Positions 25,737 to 34,098 of a stretch of DNA of 50,420 nucleotides are shown piece after piece. The position numbers and the translations under genes were made by a program. The DNA comes from Akkermansiaceae bacterium (GTDB lineage Bacteria; Verrucomicrobiota; Verrucomicrobiia; Verrucomicrobiales; Akkermansiaceae): NCBI GenBank assembly GCA_029253285.1, contig JAQWZU010000176.1, positions 1 to 50,420 on the forward strand. Reading direction: 5' to 3'. Positions within the stretch are counted from its first letter, which is position 1. The number at the start of each line of letters is the position of its first letter. The notes beneath the pieces were generated by a model, which saw only the letters and a program-made list of their open reading frames with translations, made no database searches and was not told where the DNA came from.

Positions 25737-27452
25737 ATGACTACATTTCGGCCCGTGAAGCACCTCCTCTCGATCCGCCTCCTGTTGGTTCTCTTCGTCG
25801 CGACCCTTTCCCTTCCCACTGCCGAAGCCGCCTCAAAAAAAGAACCAGCCTATTCCGCCGAAGAATACGGTCTGGGACACGACCAGCATGCCATCTTTCC
25901 GATCCCTCTCTCTGAATACGACAAAGAGGAGGGCGACGATTGGAGCATCATGCAGAAGCTCAAGCACCGGGCCGGTCAGCAAGGTGGCTTTAACCTCGTC
26001 GCTTCCATCATTTTCCTCTGTGCCATCTTCCACACCTTCCTCAGTGGCTACTTCATCGAAATGGCTCATATTCACGAGAAAAAGCACAAGGAGAAAATCG
26101 AAAAGCTAGGCCTGACCGCCGAGGCCAAACCACACGAAGACGCTCAAGATCATGTCTCGTTCAAAGCCCATCTCTTTCACTTCCTGGGTGAGGTAGAAGC
26201 GATTTTCGGGATCTGGGTCATCGCACTTGCCGGAGCCGTCCTCTGGTTCTTTGGCATCCAGGGAGAAGGGATTGGAGCCGGCATGACCCAATTCAAGGGC
26301 TATATCGACGATGTTAACTTCACCGAGCCTGCATTCGTTGTCATCATCATGGCAATCGCCGCGACCCGTCCGGTGGTGCGCTTTGCCGAATACATTGTCG
26401 ACAAAGTCGCCAAGATCTTTGGTGGCACTCCCGCCTCCTGGTGGTTTTCCGCTCTGACCGTGACTCCACTCCTCGGCTCCTTCATCACCGAGCCTGCAGC
26501 GATGACCATCGCGGCCTTCCTGCTTTCCAAGAAATTTTTCGATCTCAACCCCTCTCCCAAATTTGCATACGCCACTCTCGGCCTGCTCTTCGTGAATATC
26601 TCGGTCGGTGGAACCCTCACTCACTTCGCCGCGCCCCCGGTCCTCATGATCGCCGAAAAATGGTCCTTCGGCATGAGTTACATGTTCCTCAACTTTGGCT
26701 GGAAAGCTGCTATCGGCATCCTCATCGCCAACACCGCTTACTTCCTCTACTTCAGAGATCAGTTTTCAAATCTCAAAAAATCGGATTCCCGGGACATGCA
26801 TATTCCAATCCGTTGGGTAGATCGCGAAGACCCCATCCCAACTTGGATCACGGTGATGCACCTTCTCTTTCTTGCTGGCACCGTTTATTTTGCCCACGAT
26901 CCAAAGTTATTTATTGGCGGCTTCCTTTTCTTCCTCGGCTTTACCCAGGCCACCGGCCATCACCAAAACGAGGTTAATATGAAAAGCCCGATTCTCGTTG
27001 GCTTCTTCCTCGCCGGACTCGTCATTCATGGCGGCTGTCAGGGATGGTGGATTTCCGTTCTCCTCACATCCATCGACAACCAATGGGTTCTCATGATTGG
27101 CTCCACTCTCTTAACAGCCTTCAATGACAATGCCGCCATCACCTACCTCGCCTCCCAGGCACCAAATCTTTCCATCGGAGTCAAATACGCGGTCCTCGCC
27201 GGAGCGGTGACCGGAGGCGGCCTGACCGTCATTGCCAATGCTCCCAACCCCGCCGGACAATCCATCCTCGGACGCTACTTCAAAGGTGGCGTTTCTCCCA
27301 TGGGGCTGGCCAAGGCCGCCATTATTCCCACCATTATCATGGGAGCCTGCTTCATGCTGATTCCAAGCTCTGGGATGACTAAAGATCCCAAGGCACCCGA
27401 GCCCACCAAAGAGCTGGCGGAGTCAGCTGCGAACACGAAAAAAGTCCAATAA
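25737..27452 (+). CDS. Putative Na+/H+ antiporter (DUF1504 type)
   Basis: A 571-residue polytopic inner-membrane protein. It begins with a signal-like hydrophobic segment (LLLVLFVATLSLPTAEAA) and has about a dozen further membrane helices. It matches the putative Na+/H+ antiporter family formerly called DUF1504. Landmark segments are FVVIIMAIAATRPVVRFAEY, LTVTPLLGSFITEPAAMTIAA, SVGGTLTHFAAPPVLMIA and the late LTAFNDNAAITYLASQAPN followed by IANAPNPAGQSIL. Acidic and Asn residues buried in helices (FITEPAAM, FNDNAAITYL) suit cation transport. Cation specificity has not been shown from sequence. ribE starts one base after its stop, so the two are co-transcribed. Confidence 0.88.
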   Translation: MTTFRPVKHLLSIRLLLVLFVATLSLPTAEAASKKEPAYSAEEYGLGHDQHAIFPIPLSEYDKEEGDDWSIMQKLKHRAGQQGGFNLVASIIFLCAIFHTFLSGYFIEMAHIHEKKHKEKIEKLGLTAEAKPHEDAQDHVSFKAHLFHFLGEVEAIFGIWVIALAGAVLWFFGIQGEGIGAGMTQFKGYIDDVNFTEPAFVVIIMAIAATRPVVRFAEYIVDKVAKIFGGTPASWWFSALTVTPLLGSFITEPAAMTIAAFLLSKKFFDLNPSPKFAYATLGLLFVNISVGGTLTHFAAPPVLMIAEKWSFGMSYMFLNFGWKAAIGILIANTAYFLYFRDQFSNLKKSDSRDMHIPIRWVDREDPIPTWITVMHLLFLAGTVYFAHDPKLFIGGFLFFLGFTQATGHHQNEVNMKSPILVGFFLAGLVIHGGCQGWWISVLLTSIDNQWVLMIGSTLLTAFNDNAAITYLASQAPNLSIGVKYAVLAGAVTGGGLTVIANAPNPAGQSILGRYFKGGVSPMGLAKAAIIPTIIMGACFMLIPSSGMTKDPKAPEPTKELAESAANTKKVQ

Positions 27453-27453
27453 A

Positions 27454-28035
27454 ATGTTCACCGGACTCGTCGAAGCCACAGGCTCGGTCATCTCGCTCAC
27501 CAACAAAGGAGATCAGGCCCGGCTGGAACTCGCGATACCCTTCGCAGCCGAACTCTCCATGGGCGACTCGGTAGCCATCAACGGCTGCTGCCTCACCGTC
27601 GCCGGCTTGGGCGAATCCGTCGGTTTCGACATCCTGGCCCAAACACTGAAAGTCACCTCTCTCGGCCAACTCTCCCAAAGCAGCCTCGTCAACCTCGAGC
27701 GCGCTCTCGCAGTCGGTCACCGCCTTGGCGGTCACTTCGTGCAAGGCCACGTCGATACCACTGCCGAACTCCTCGATATTTCTCCCCTCGGGCAGGATTA
27801 CCGGCTCGAAGTCGCTCTCCCGTCCGAAATCCACGCCCTTTGCCTCGACAAAGGCTCCCTCACCATCGACGGGATCTCCCTCACCATCGCCGAGCTCACT
27901 AAAAACTCCGCCGTTTTCTGGATTACCCCGCACACTTTCACCGCAACCCACCTCCACAAGGCCGCTGCCGGCCAAACCGTCAATCTTGAGGCTGATTTAC
28001 TCGCAAAATACGTCCAAAAGCTGCTCAAACCTTAA
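27454..28035 (+). CDS. ribE: Riboflavin synthase, alpha subunit type
   Basis: This 193-residue trimeric enzyme joins two molecules of 6,7-dimethyl-8-ribityllumazine to form riboflavin. The family start MFTGLVEATGSV is intact. Two lumazine-binding repeats are seen: the first with DSVAINGCCLTVAGLGE, the second starting near residue 90 with RLGGHFVQGHVDTTAELL and containing KGSLTIDGISLTIAEL. The length is slightly below the usual 200-215. It is one base behind the antiporter gene. No FMN riboswitch is visible upstream of this operon, and no other riboflavin gene is in the window. Confidence 0.97.
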   Translation: MFTGLVEATGSVISLTNKGDQARLELAIPFAAELSMGDSVAINGCCLTVAGLGESVGFDILAQTLKVTSLGQLSQSSLVNLERALAVGHRLGGHFVQGHVDTTAELLDISPLGQDYRLEVALPSEIHALCLDKGSLTIDGISLTIAELTKNSAVFWITPHTFTATHLHKAAAGQTVNLEADLLAKYVQKLLKP

Positions 28036-28199
28036 TTCGGCTCTCAAATAAAGCGATCGCCATCGAAAAGGCTCTCCTAAGGCAGAAAAATATGTTAATT
28101 CTCCTTAAAAGTGGCGAAAGTTTTTGTTTTCTCCCAAGGTAGTTATTCTATTCGGGAATTTCATTCAATACGTCCCTTCCTTTGAACCACCTTCATCCC

Positions 28200-30623
28200 A
28201 TGATCCGCTCCCTTTGCGCACTCACAACAGCCCTGCCTGTTTTTGCCGCCAGCCCTGATTTCCGGGAGGATATTCAGCCCATTCTAGAGAGCCATTGCGT
28301 TCGCTGTCACTCCGAGTCGAAAGTCAAGGGCGGACTCCGCATGGACACCTACGAAAAAATCATGGAAGGCGGAGACACCGCCGACGCCATCGTTCCGGGC
28401 AATCCGGAAAAAAGCGAGATGCTCGTCAGGGTCCATCTTCGTCCAATCGATGAAGGAATCATGCCCGACGAGGGGCAAATGCTGAAGCACGAAGATCTCG
28501 TTTTGCTCGATGAGTGGGTGAAGGCCGGTGCTCAATGGCCAAAGGGCGTCACACTCACCGAGCGAAAGCCAGTCAAACCCAAACGCGTCGCGATGCCAAC
28601 AAAGGCTCCGGAATCCAATTTTGAGGCAGCCGAAATGCTCGATGATCTTCTGAAACGCGAAAATGCCGATACCGGCGTTATCACCACCGAGACCCTCACC
28701 GATACCGCCTTCCTTCGTCGCGCCACTATCGACCTCATCGGCCGCATACCCACCATGAAAGAAGTGCGGGAATTCGAGAAATGGGGAACCGACCGCCGGA
28801 TCAAGCTCATCGATAAACTCTCCAATCATCCGCGCTTTGCCGACCGCTGGACCATTTTCATGTCCGATATGCTGCGCATTCGCTCGAATGTCACCGGAGG
28901 AAACCAACTCCTTGCCTACATTCACGGCTCCATTGATCAGGAAAAACCCTACGACGAAGTCGTCCGCGAACTGATCAGCGCCTCCGGACGCGCCAATTCC
29001 AATCCTGCCGTGGGATACATTCTCGGTGACGACGCCGCACCGATGGAACTCGCGGCCGCCACCTCGCAAATCTTCATGGGTGTGCGCATCGGTTGCGCGC
29101 AGTGCCACGACCATCCCTTCGACGACTGGGCGCAAGAGGATTTCTACGATCTCGCCGCCTTCTTCGGAAAAACCAAGCAGGTTCAAAGCCGCCGTCAAAA
29201 CGGATCGATTTACACCACGGAGGGCGACAAAATGACCGTCCTCTGGCCACCTGAAGACAAAGCCGAGCCCGAAAAGCGGAAACCCGTCGAACCGAAATTC
29301 CCTTTCCAGGTCAACGACTTTAAATCGAAACCGGAATACATTAAACGATTCGAGGCTATCAAGGTAATCCGCGAAAAGAAAATCACCAAGGACGATGGCT
29401 CCGCTTCACTCGACGCCCTTCTCGATGCCGTCGAACCCAATGTCGGTCGCCCCAGTGATCCGGTGTTAGCGGAAGCCAAAAGGGAAAGCCGCAAGCTCGA
29501 CGTTCATGGCGAACTCTATCGTGCCAGCGAACTCCGCAAGCAACTCGCCGACCTCATCACCGATCCCCGCAACGATTACTTCGCCCGGGCCTTCGTAAAC
29601 CGTGTGTGGGCCGAACTCATCGGACGCGGCTTCGTCGAGCCACTGGACAACTTCTCGGACTACAACGGAATGCATCATCCCTCGACGCTCGATTTCCTCG
29701 CCCAGGAATTCATCGCCAGCGGATATGACTTCCGAACCTTGGTTCGCATTATCACTCTTTCCGATGCCTACCGCCGCTCCACCCTTCCCGCCGACACCTC
29801 CCTCGAACTCCGCGAGAGGAGTGAAAAGAATTTCTCCGCCGCACCCGCCCGCCGGATGATCGGAGAGGTGCTCTACGATAGCATCGTCGTCGCCGGACAC
29901 CTTGGGGACTTCAAATGGCCCAAAGGCGCGAACAACAAGGAAGTCTCTCGCGAAATCCGCGTAGCCACCGGCGAATATACCGTTGTCAAAAACGAAGGCG
30001 CTGCAGCCCCTGCGATGATGGAGGAAAAGAAAATATCCATGCGCAGTGACGGCTACGATCTCGAGTCCTCACTTCAGATCGATTTTAATTCGGTCCTGAG
30101 CAGCGAGGAACAAACCGAACTCATTTCCATGCGGAAGATGTCCGACGAGCAGATCAAGGCCAAAGAAATGGCCGCCATGAAAATGGAAGAAGAGCGCAAG
30201 GTGATGAATTACAAAACTGAAACGATCACCGAAACCATCGATGACAACCCTCGTTTTGACAGCGCCATGCGCATGGCCACTCCGGCCCCGCCCGCGCACT
30301 TCCTCCGCGTCTTCGGCCAGCCCTCTCGTGTAGGATTGGGCGAGTTCCGCGACGAAGCCTCCTCGCTTCGCCAGCAACTCATGATGCTCAACGGACGAAT
30401 AACCCACGAAGCCTCCCGCGTCGGCACCTTGGAGCCACTCCATCGTCTCCTGAAAAAAGATCAGGATCTCGCCATCAATTGGGCCTACCAGGAAATCCTG
30501 ACACGCCTCCCGACTTTAGAAGAAAAATCCGACGCCCGCGTCATCGTCAACAAGAGCGCTGACGGCATGGCCGACCTCCGTTGGGCTCTTCTCAACAGCA
30601 ACGAATTCCGCTTCATCCCCTAA
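28200..30623 (+). CDS. PSCyt1/DUF1549/DUF1553 cytochrome-type protein
   Basis: An exported protein of about 807 residues. ATG at 28200 gives a short Sec signal peptide (MIRSLCALTTALPVFAA); the TTG at 28182 only adds six residues. Residues 20-110 are a PSCyt1 domain with one c-type heme motif CVRCH (33-37) and GIMPDEGQML downstream. DUF1549 spans about 140-330 and includes LRRATIDLIGRIPTM and a second CxxCH in CAQCHDHPFDDW near residue 299. DUF1553 covers most of the rest, with RNDYFARAFVNRVWAELIGR, GYDFRTLVRIITLSDAYRRS and ILTRLPTLEE. This family is widespread in Planctomycetes and Verrucomicrobia next to DUF1501 genes; its function is not established. It opens the ten-gene array. The 164-base gap upstream shows no convincing promoter. 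Confidence 0.93.
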   Translation: MIRSLCALTTALPVFAASPDFREDIQPILESHCVRCHSESKVKGGLRMDTYEKIMEGGDTADAIVPGNPEKSEMLVRVHLRPIDEGIMPDEGQMLKHEDLVLLDEWVKAGAQWPKGVTLTERKPVKPKRVAMPTKAPESNFEAAEMLDDLLKRENADTGVITTETLTDTAFLRRATIDLIGRIPTMKEVREFEKWGTDRRIKLIDKLSNHPRFADRWTIFMSDMLRIRSNVTGGNQLLAYIHGSIDQEKPYDEVVRELISASGRANSNPAVGYILGDDAAPMELAAATSQIFMGVRIGCAQCHDHPFDDWAQEDFYDLAAFFGKTKQVQSRRQNGSIYTTEGDKMTVLWPPEDKAEPEKRKPVEPKFPFQVNDFKSKPEYIKRFEAIKVIREKKITKDDGSASLDALLDAVEPNVGRPSDPVLAEAKRESRKLDVHGELYRASELRKQLADLITDPRNDYFARAFVNRVWAELIGRGFVEPLDNFSDYNGMHHPSTLDFLAQEFIASGYDFRTLVRIITLSDAYRRSTLPADTSLELRERSEKNFSAAPARRMIGEVLYDSIVVAGHLGDFKWPKGANNKEVSREIRVATGEYTVVKNEGAAAPAMMEEKKISMRSDGYDLESSLQIDFNSVLSSEEQTELISMRKMSDEQIKAKEMAAMKMEEERKVMNYKTETITETIDDNPRFDSAMRMATPAPPAHFLRVFGQPSRVGLGEFRDEASSLRQQLMMLNGRITHEASRVGTLEPLHRLLKKDQDLAINWAYQEILTRLPTLEEKSDARVIVNKSADGMADLRWALLNSNEFRFIP

Positions 30624-30659
30624 ACTCCACATCCAACTCCTAACCGAACCTCACGAGCC

Positions 30660-31913
30660 ATGTCCTGCAAAGATTACCAATTCACCCGACGTAAAATGCT
30701 GAAAACCTTCAGCGCCAGCATGCTTGGCATGCCCGTCAGCCAACTCCTCGCCAAATCAGATTCCAACAAGGCTCAAGCCGAACACGTCATTCTCTTTTGG
30801 AACAGCGGCGGCATGAGTCATCTCGACACTTGGGACCCGAAACCCGGCCGTAAGACCCAAGGTGAATTTAATCCCATCAAGACCTCCGTCGATGGCATGG
30901 AGATCTCAGAAATTTTCCCGCAGCTTGCCAAGCAAATGCATCACGCCGCGCTCATCCGCTCCATCGCCGGAACCAATGGCGACCACGGCCGCGCGCAATA
31001 CGAACTGCAAACCGGATTCAACCAAAATCCCGCGATCGTCCATCCCGGACTCGGCTCCATCGTCGCTCATGAACGCCAACCTCTCGGCGACCTCCCTTCT
31101 CTCGTCAGCATCAGTGGTCAGGGTGCCCGCGCCGGATATCTCGGCCAGCAATGCGAAGCTTACTTCGTTGGTCGCCCCGGACAAAAAGACCCCTACCTCG
31201 CTTTCCCTGAGGGCATCAGCCACGCCAGGGGCATGCAGCGATTGCAGATCCTTGAAAAGATGAATGCCCGCACTACCGCCGCGAAAGGCGCTGCGGAATT
31301 GAAAGCTTCCCAAACCGCCCTCAAGGACGCCGTCAGCCTCATGGAAAGCCCCGCTTTGAAGGCCTTCGACTTGAAAGAAGAGAATCCGGCCACCGTTGAA
31401 AAATATGGTGACACCGAATTCGGTCGCGGAGCTCTCCTCGCCCGACGCCTCGTCGAAAAGGGCGTCCGCTTCGTGCAAGTCAACCGCGGAGGTTTTGACA
31501 ACCACGGCAACATCTTTGAAGCGATGCGCAATCACGGTGGCGTCATGGACCCCGCCATCGCCTCGCTCATTTCCGACCTCAAGGCCAATGGTAAGCTCGA
31601 AAAGACTCTCGTCGTCGTTCTCAGTGAATTCGGCCGCACCCCTCGCATCAACGACGGCGGCGGACGCGACCACTGGGCCCGCGTTTTCAGCTGCATGATG
31701 GCTGGTGGCGGAGTCAAGGGCGGAAGTATCGTGGGAGCTTCCGACGAAGACGGCATGGACCCTGCCGAACGCCCGGTTAAGGTCGCCGATCTTCACGCGA
31801 CTCTCTGTCATGCTCTTGGCATCGACCCGAGCAAGGAACTCACAACACCACTGGGTCGCCCCATGCGTCTTGTTCGTAAAGAAGCAGCTCCCATCCACGA
31901 ATTATTCGCTTAA
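30660..31913 (+). CDS. DUF1501 protein with Tat signal
   Basis: A 417-residue protein with a twin-arginine signal at residues 10-30 (TRRKMLKTFSASMLG). The fold resembles the alkaline phosphatase/sulfatase superfamily, as known for DUF1501. Landmarks are VILFWNSGGMSHLDTWDPKP near residue 43, SGTNGDHGRAQ-type text seen here as AGTNGDHGRAQYELQTGF, GVRFVQVNRGGFDNHGN, VVLSEFGRTPRINDGGGRDH and the C-terminal DLHATLCHALGIDP. The Asp and His residues in these segments would bind metal. It lies 36 bases after the PSCyt1 gene, the usual partner arrangement, and seven bases before the TPR gene. Function is unknown. The export route fits a folded metalloenzyme acting in the periplasm. Confidence 0.93.
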   Translation: MSCKDYQFTRRKMLKTFSASMLGMPVSQLLAKSDSNKAQAEHVILFWNSGGMSHLDTWDPKPGRKTQGEFNPIKTSVDGMEISEIFPQLAKQMHHAALIRSIAGTNGDHGRAQYELQTGFNQNPAIVHPGLGSIVAHERQPLGDLPSLVSISGQGARAGYLGQQCEAYFVGRPGQKDPYLAFPEGISHARGMQRLQILEKMNARTTAAKGAAELKASQTALKDAVSLMESPALKAFDLKEENPATVEKYGDTEFGRGALLARRLVEKGVRFVQVNRGGFDNHGNIFEAMRNHGGVMDPAIASLISDLKANGKLEKTLVVVLSEFGRTPRINDGGGRDHWARVFSCMMAGGGVKGGSIVGASDEDGMDPAERPVKVADLHATLCHALGIDPSKELTTPLGRPMRLVRKEAAPIHELFA

Positions 31914-31920
31914 TCAAAAC

Positions 31921-34098
31921 GTGATCAACCTGAACCGCCTCTTCATTCCACTTCTCCTCGCGCTCCCACTCTTCGCACAGTCACCGAAGACCATCGAGCG
32001 CGGCTCCATCATCGAGGACCGCGCAGCACGCAAGCTATTACAGGCCGGCGATTCCCGACTGGAGGTCGGAGAAAACGAAAAGGCTCTCGAGATTTGGGAT
32101 TCGGTCGTCGAGCGCTACCCGCGCAGCCAGATCCGTTTCGAGGCCCACCTTCGTCTTGCCGATCATCTCCTCAAGGAGATCAAGGACTTCGACAAGGCAC
32201 GCCTTCATTACGAAGCCGCTGCCGTTGAAACCAACGAGGACGACGAGAAACGCGCCTACGCTTTTCTCAACACCGGAGCTTGTTTCTACGAGGCCGGAAA
32301 CTACGGGAAATGCTTCAGCATCATGCGTGATGTGATCGAGCAATTTCCAACTTCTCCAGAAGTCAACGAAGCCTACTACTACATCGGACTCGGACACTTT
32401 AAACTCGGACACTTCAGCCGTGCCATCGAAGCTCTCGAAAAAGTCGGCACCGCGCTCTCAAACAAGGACAAGCAGATTGAAAAAGTCGAAGCTGGAAAGC
32501 GCCTCTACGTAAAAATCGACGATCAGGACTTCGCCATCCTCGAGCCGGGCTCGCAAATCAAAGTCATTTGCCGAACCAAAAGCGGCGACGAGGAAACCAT
32601 CTTATGTGATCCTGTCGGACGCAATGCACGAATCGCCTTGGGACGCATCCCCACAAAACTCAATAAGGCCACCCCCAACAATGGCACTTTGGAAGTCCGG
32701 GGTGGCGATCACATCAAGGTCACCTACATCGACGCCCACACTGCTGAGAAAGGCTTCAACGAAAAACGCCTTAAGGAGGTTGTCGTCGTCGGCAATGGCG
32801 TTGCCCGCATTACTGACGGTTCCTATCAACGCGACCTCCCCGCCGCCGTCCTTGGAAAACATCTTCACCTTCAAATCATCGACGCCGATCATGATACGAG
32901 CGAGGGAGCCGACAAAGTCGAAGCGACCATCCAGATTTTCCGGCGCAAGACTCCGGATGAAATTGACGACGAACTTGCCAAAGGGGTCGCCAGTGGAGAA
33001 CTCGTCGAAGGACCCGAAGGTGAAGACCTTAAGTCACAGATCGACCCTCTCCTCATGATCCGCTCTGTTCCGGTTTCTCTTCTAGAGCAGGAACAAAAAG
33101 GAACCTTCCGCCTCGCTATCCCTCTCCGCATTGGAACGGCTGAGGGGACTCTCACCGGAGAATCCGGTCAGACTATCCGTCTTATCTACCGCGACGAACA
33201 GAACCTCACCGACAGCGCAGCCATCCGCACCTCGGAAACAAAAATCATCGAGGGCAACCTCGGCGAAGTCCGCGTCACCCGCACCGATATTTCAGATGAG
33301 GAACTCCGCCTCAAAACCCAACTTCAAACCGCCTCTGCTCTGACTGAAGTGGGTAATCACTACAAGGAATTCGGACTCAACGACAAGGCCGATCTCAAAT
33401 ACACCGAAGCTCTCGATGTCTGCGAAGAAATCCTCGTCGAAGCTCGCAAAGTCGGGGGCAAGCTTCTCGAAGAAACCTACGTGCAACTCTGGCGAATTTA
33501 TTTCGCCATGGACAAACTCGACTTGGCCCTCGGCATGAGTCGTCGCCTCCTCAACGAATTCCCCTCAAGCTCCTTTGTCGACGAAGCGATGCTCCAACAA
33601 GCCCACGTCGAGCGAAAGCGCGAGAACTTCCCGCGTGCCATCAGCCTCTACTCCGCCATCACCAAACTCCCCACCAGCCCGCTACGTGGCGAAGGACAGT
33701 TCTACACCGGCGACTGTTACGAGAGTATGGCCTTGAAGGCGAATCTCGGCCAATCGTCACCTCTTTTTGAAAAGGCCTTCCTTGCCTATCAAAAAGTTTA
33801 CGAGCAATTCCCCGACTCCGGACGCGTCGGTGACGCCGTCGCAAAAATGGCAGCCTTCTACTACCAAAAGGAAGACTACACCCGCGCCATCGATGTTTTC
33901 GAAAACGTCCTCTCAGATCATCCCGACGCGAACTTCCTCGACGTCATTCTCTTCAATTACGGACGCTGCCTCTACAAGCTCGAGCGCAAACCCGAGGCCC
34001 GTCGCAGATTTGAACAATTAATCAACGATTACCCCGAAAGCGAGATCGCCTCGGAAGCTAACAAGATCGTTGGAGCGCTCAAAAAAGCAGGATTTTGA
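31921..34098 (+). CDS. Exported TPR protein with beta-type repeat insert
   Basis: About 725 residues. The GTG at 31921 gives a clear signal peptide (MINLNRLFIPLLLALPLFAQ); the open frame upstream overlaps DUF1501 and is not used. TPR-like helical repeats fill residues 30-180, for example AYYYIGLGHFKLGHFSRAIE, and again 480-720, for example LFNYGRCLYKLERKPEARRR. Between them lies a beta-rich section with the unit also found in the giant protein downstream: a segment ending in NNGTLEVRGGDHIKVTYIDA near residue 265, then LHLQIIDADHD, then GQTIRLIYRDEQNLTDS. I do not recognise a named family. The stop overlaps the next start by four bases (TTGA), so coupling with the giant gene is tight. A periplasmic scaffold is inferred. 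Confidence 0.85.
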   Translation: MINLNRLFIPLLLALPLFAQSPKTIERGSIIEDRAARKLLQAGDSRLEVGENEKALEIWDSVVERYPRSQIRFEAHLRLADHLLKEIKDFDKARLHYEAAAVETNEDDEKRAYAFLNTGACFYEAGNYGKCFSIMRDVIEQFPTSPEVNEAYYYIGLGHFKLGHFSRAIEALEKVGTALSNKDKQIEKVEAGKRLYVKIDDQDFAILEPGSQIKVICRTKSGDEETILCDPVGRNARIALGRIPTKLNKATPNNGTLEVRGGDHIKVTYIDAHTAEKGFNEKRLKEVVVVGNGVARITDGSYQRDLPAAVLGKHLHLQIIDADHDTSEGADKVEATIQIFRRKTPDEIDDELAKGVASGELVEGPEGEDLKSQIDPLLMIRSVPVSLLEQEQKGTFRLAIPLRIGTAEGTLTGESGQTIRLIYRDEQNLTDSAAIRTSETKIIEGNLGEVRVTRTDISDEELRLKTQLQTASALTEVGNHYKEFGLNDKADLKYTEALDVCEEILVEARKVGGKLLEETYVQLWRIYFAMDKLDLALGMSRRLLNEFPSSSFVDEAMLQQAHVERKRENFPRAISLYSAITKLPTSPLRGEGQFYTGDCYESMALKANLGQSSPLFEKAFLAYQKVYEQFPDSGRVGDAVAKMAAFYYQKEDYTRAIDVFENVLSDHPDANFLDVILFNYGRCLYKLERKPEARRRFEQLINDYPESEIASEANKIVGALKKAGF

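Noticed and set aside
28036-28199. Promoter or FMN riboswitch between ribE and the PSCyt1 gene
   Set aside because: The region is AT-rich, but the best hexamers (TTGTTT and TTCTAT) are weak, and no riboswitch-like conserved pairing is seen.
28284-29198. 304-codon antisense ORF across the PSCyt1 gene
   Set aside because: The sense strand carries clear PSCyt1 and DUF1549 motifs; the long antisense frame results from the codon bias of the sense gene.
30906-31898. 330-codon antisense ORF across the DUF1501 gene
   Set aside because: Shadow of a well-recognised sense gene with conserved motifs; the antisense product shows no domain.
31705-31920. N-terminal extension of the first TPR protein
   Set aside because: It overlaps the DUF1501 gene in another frame, while GTG at 31921 starts directly with a signal peptide.
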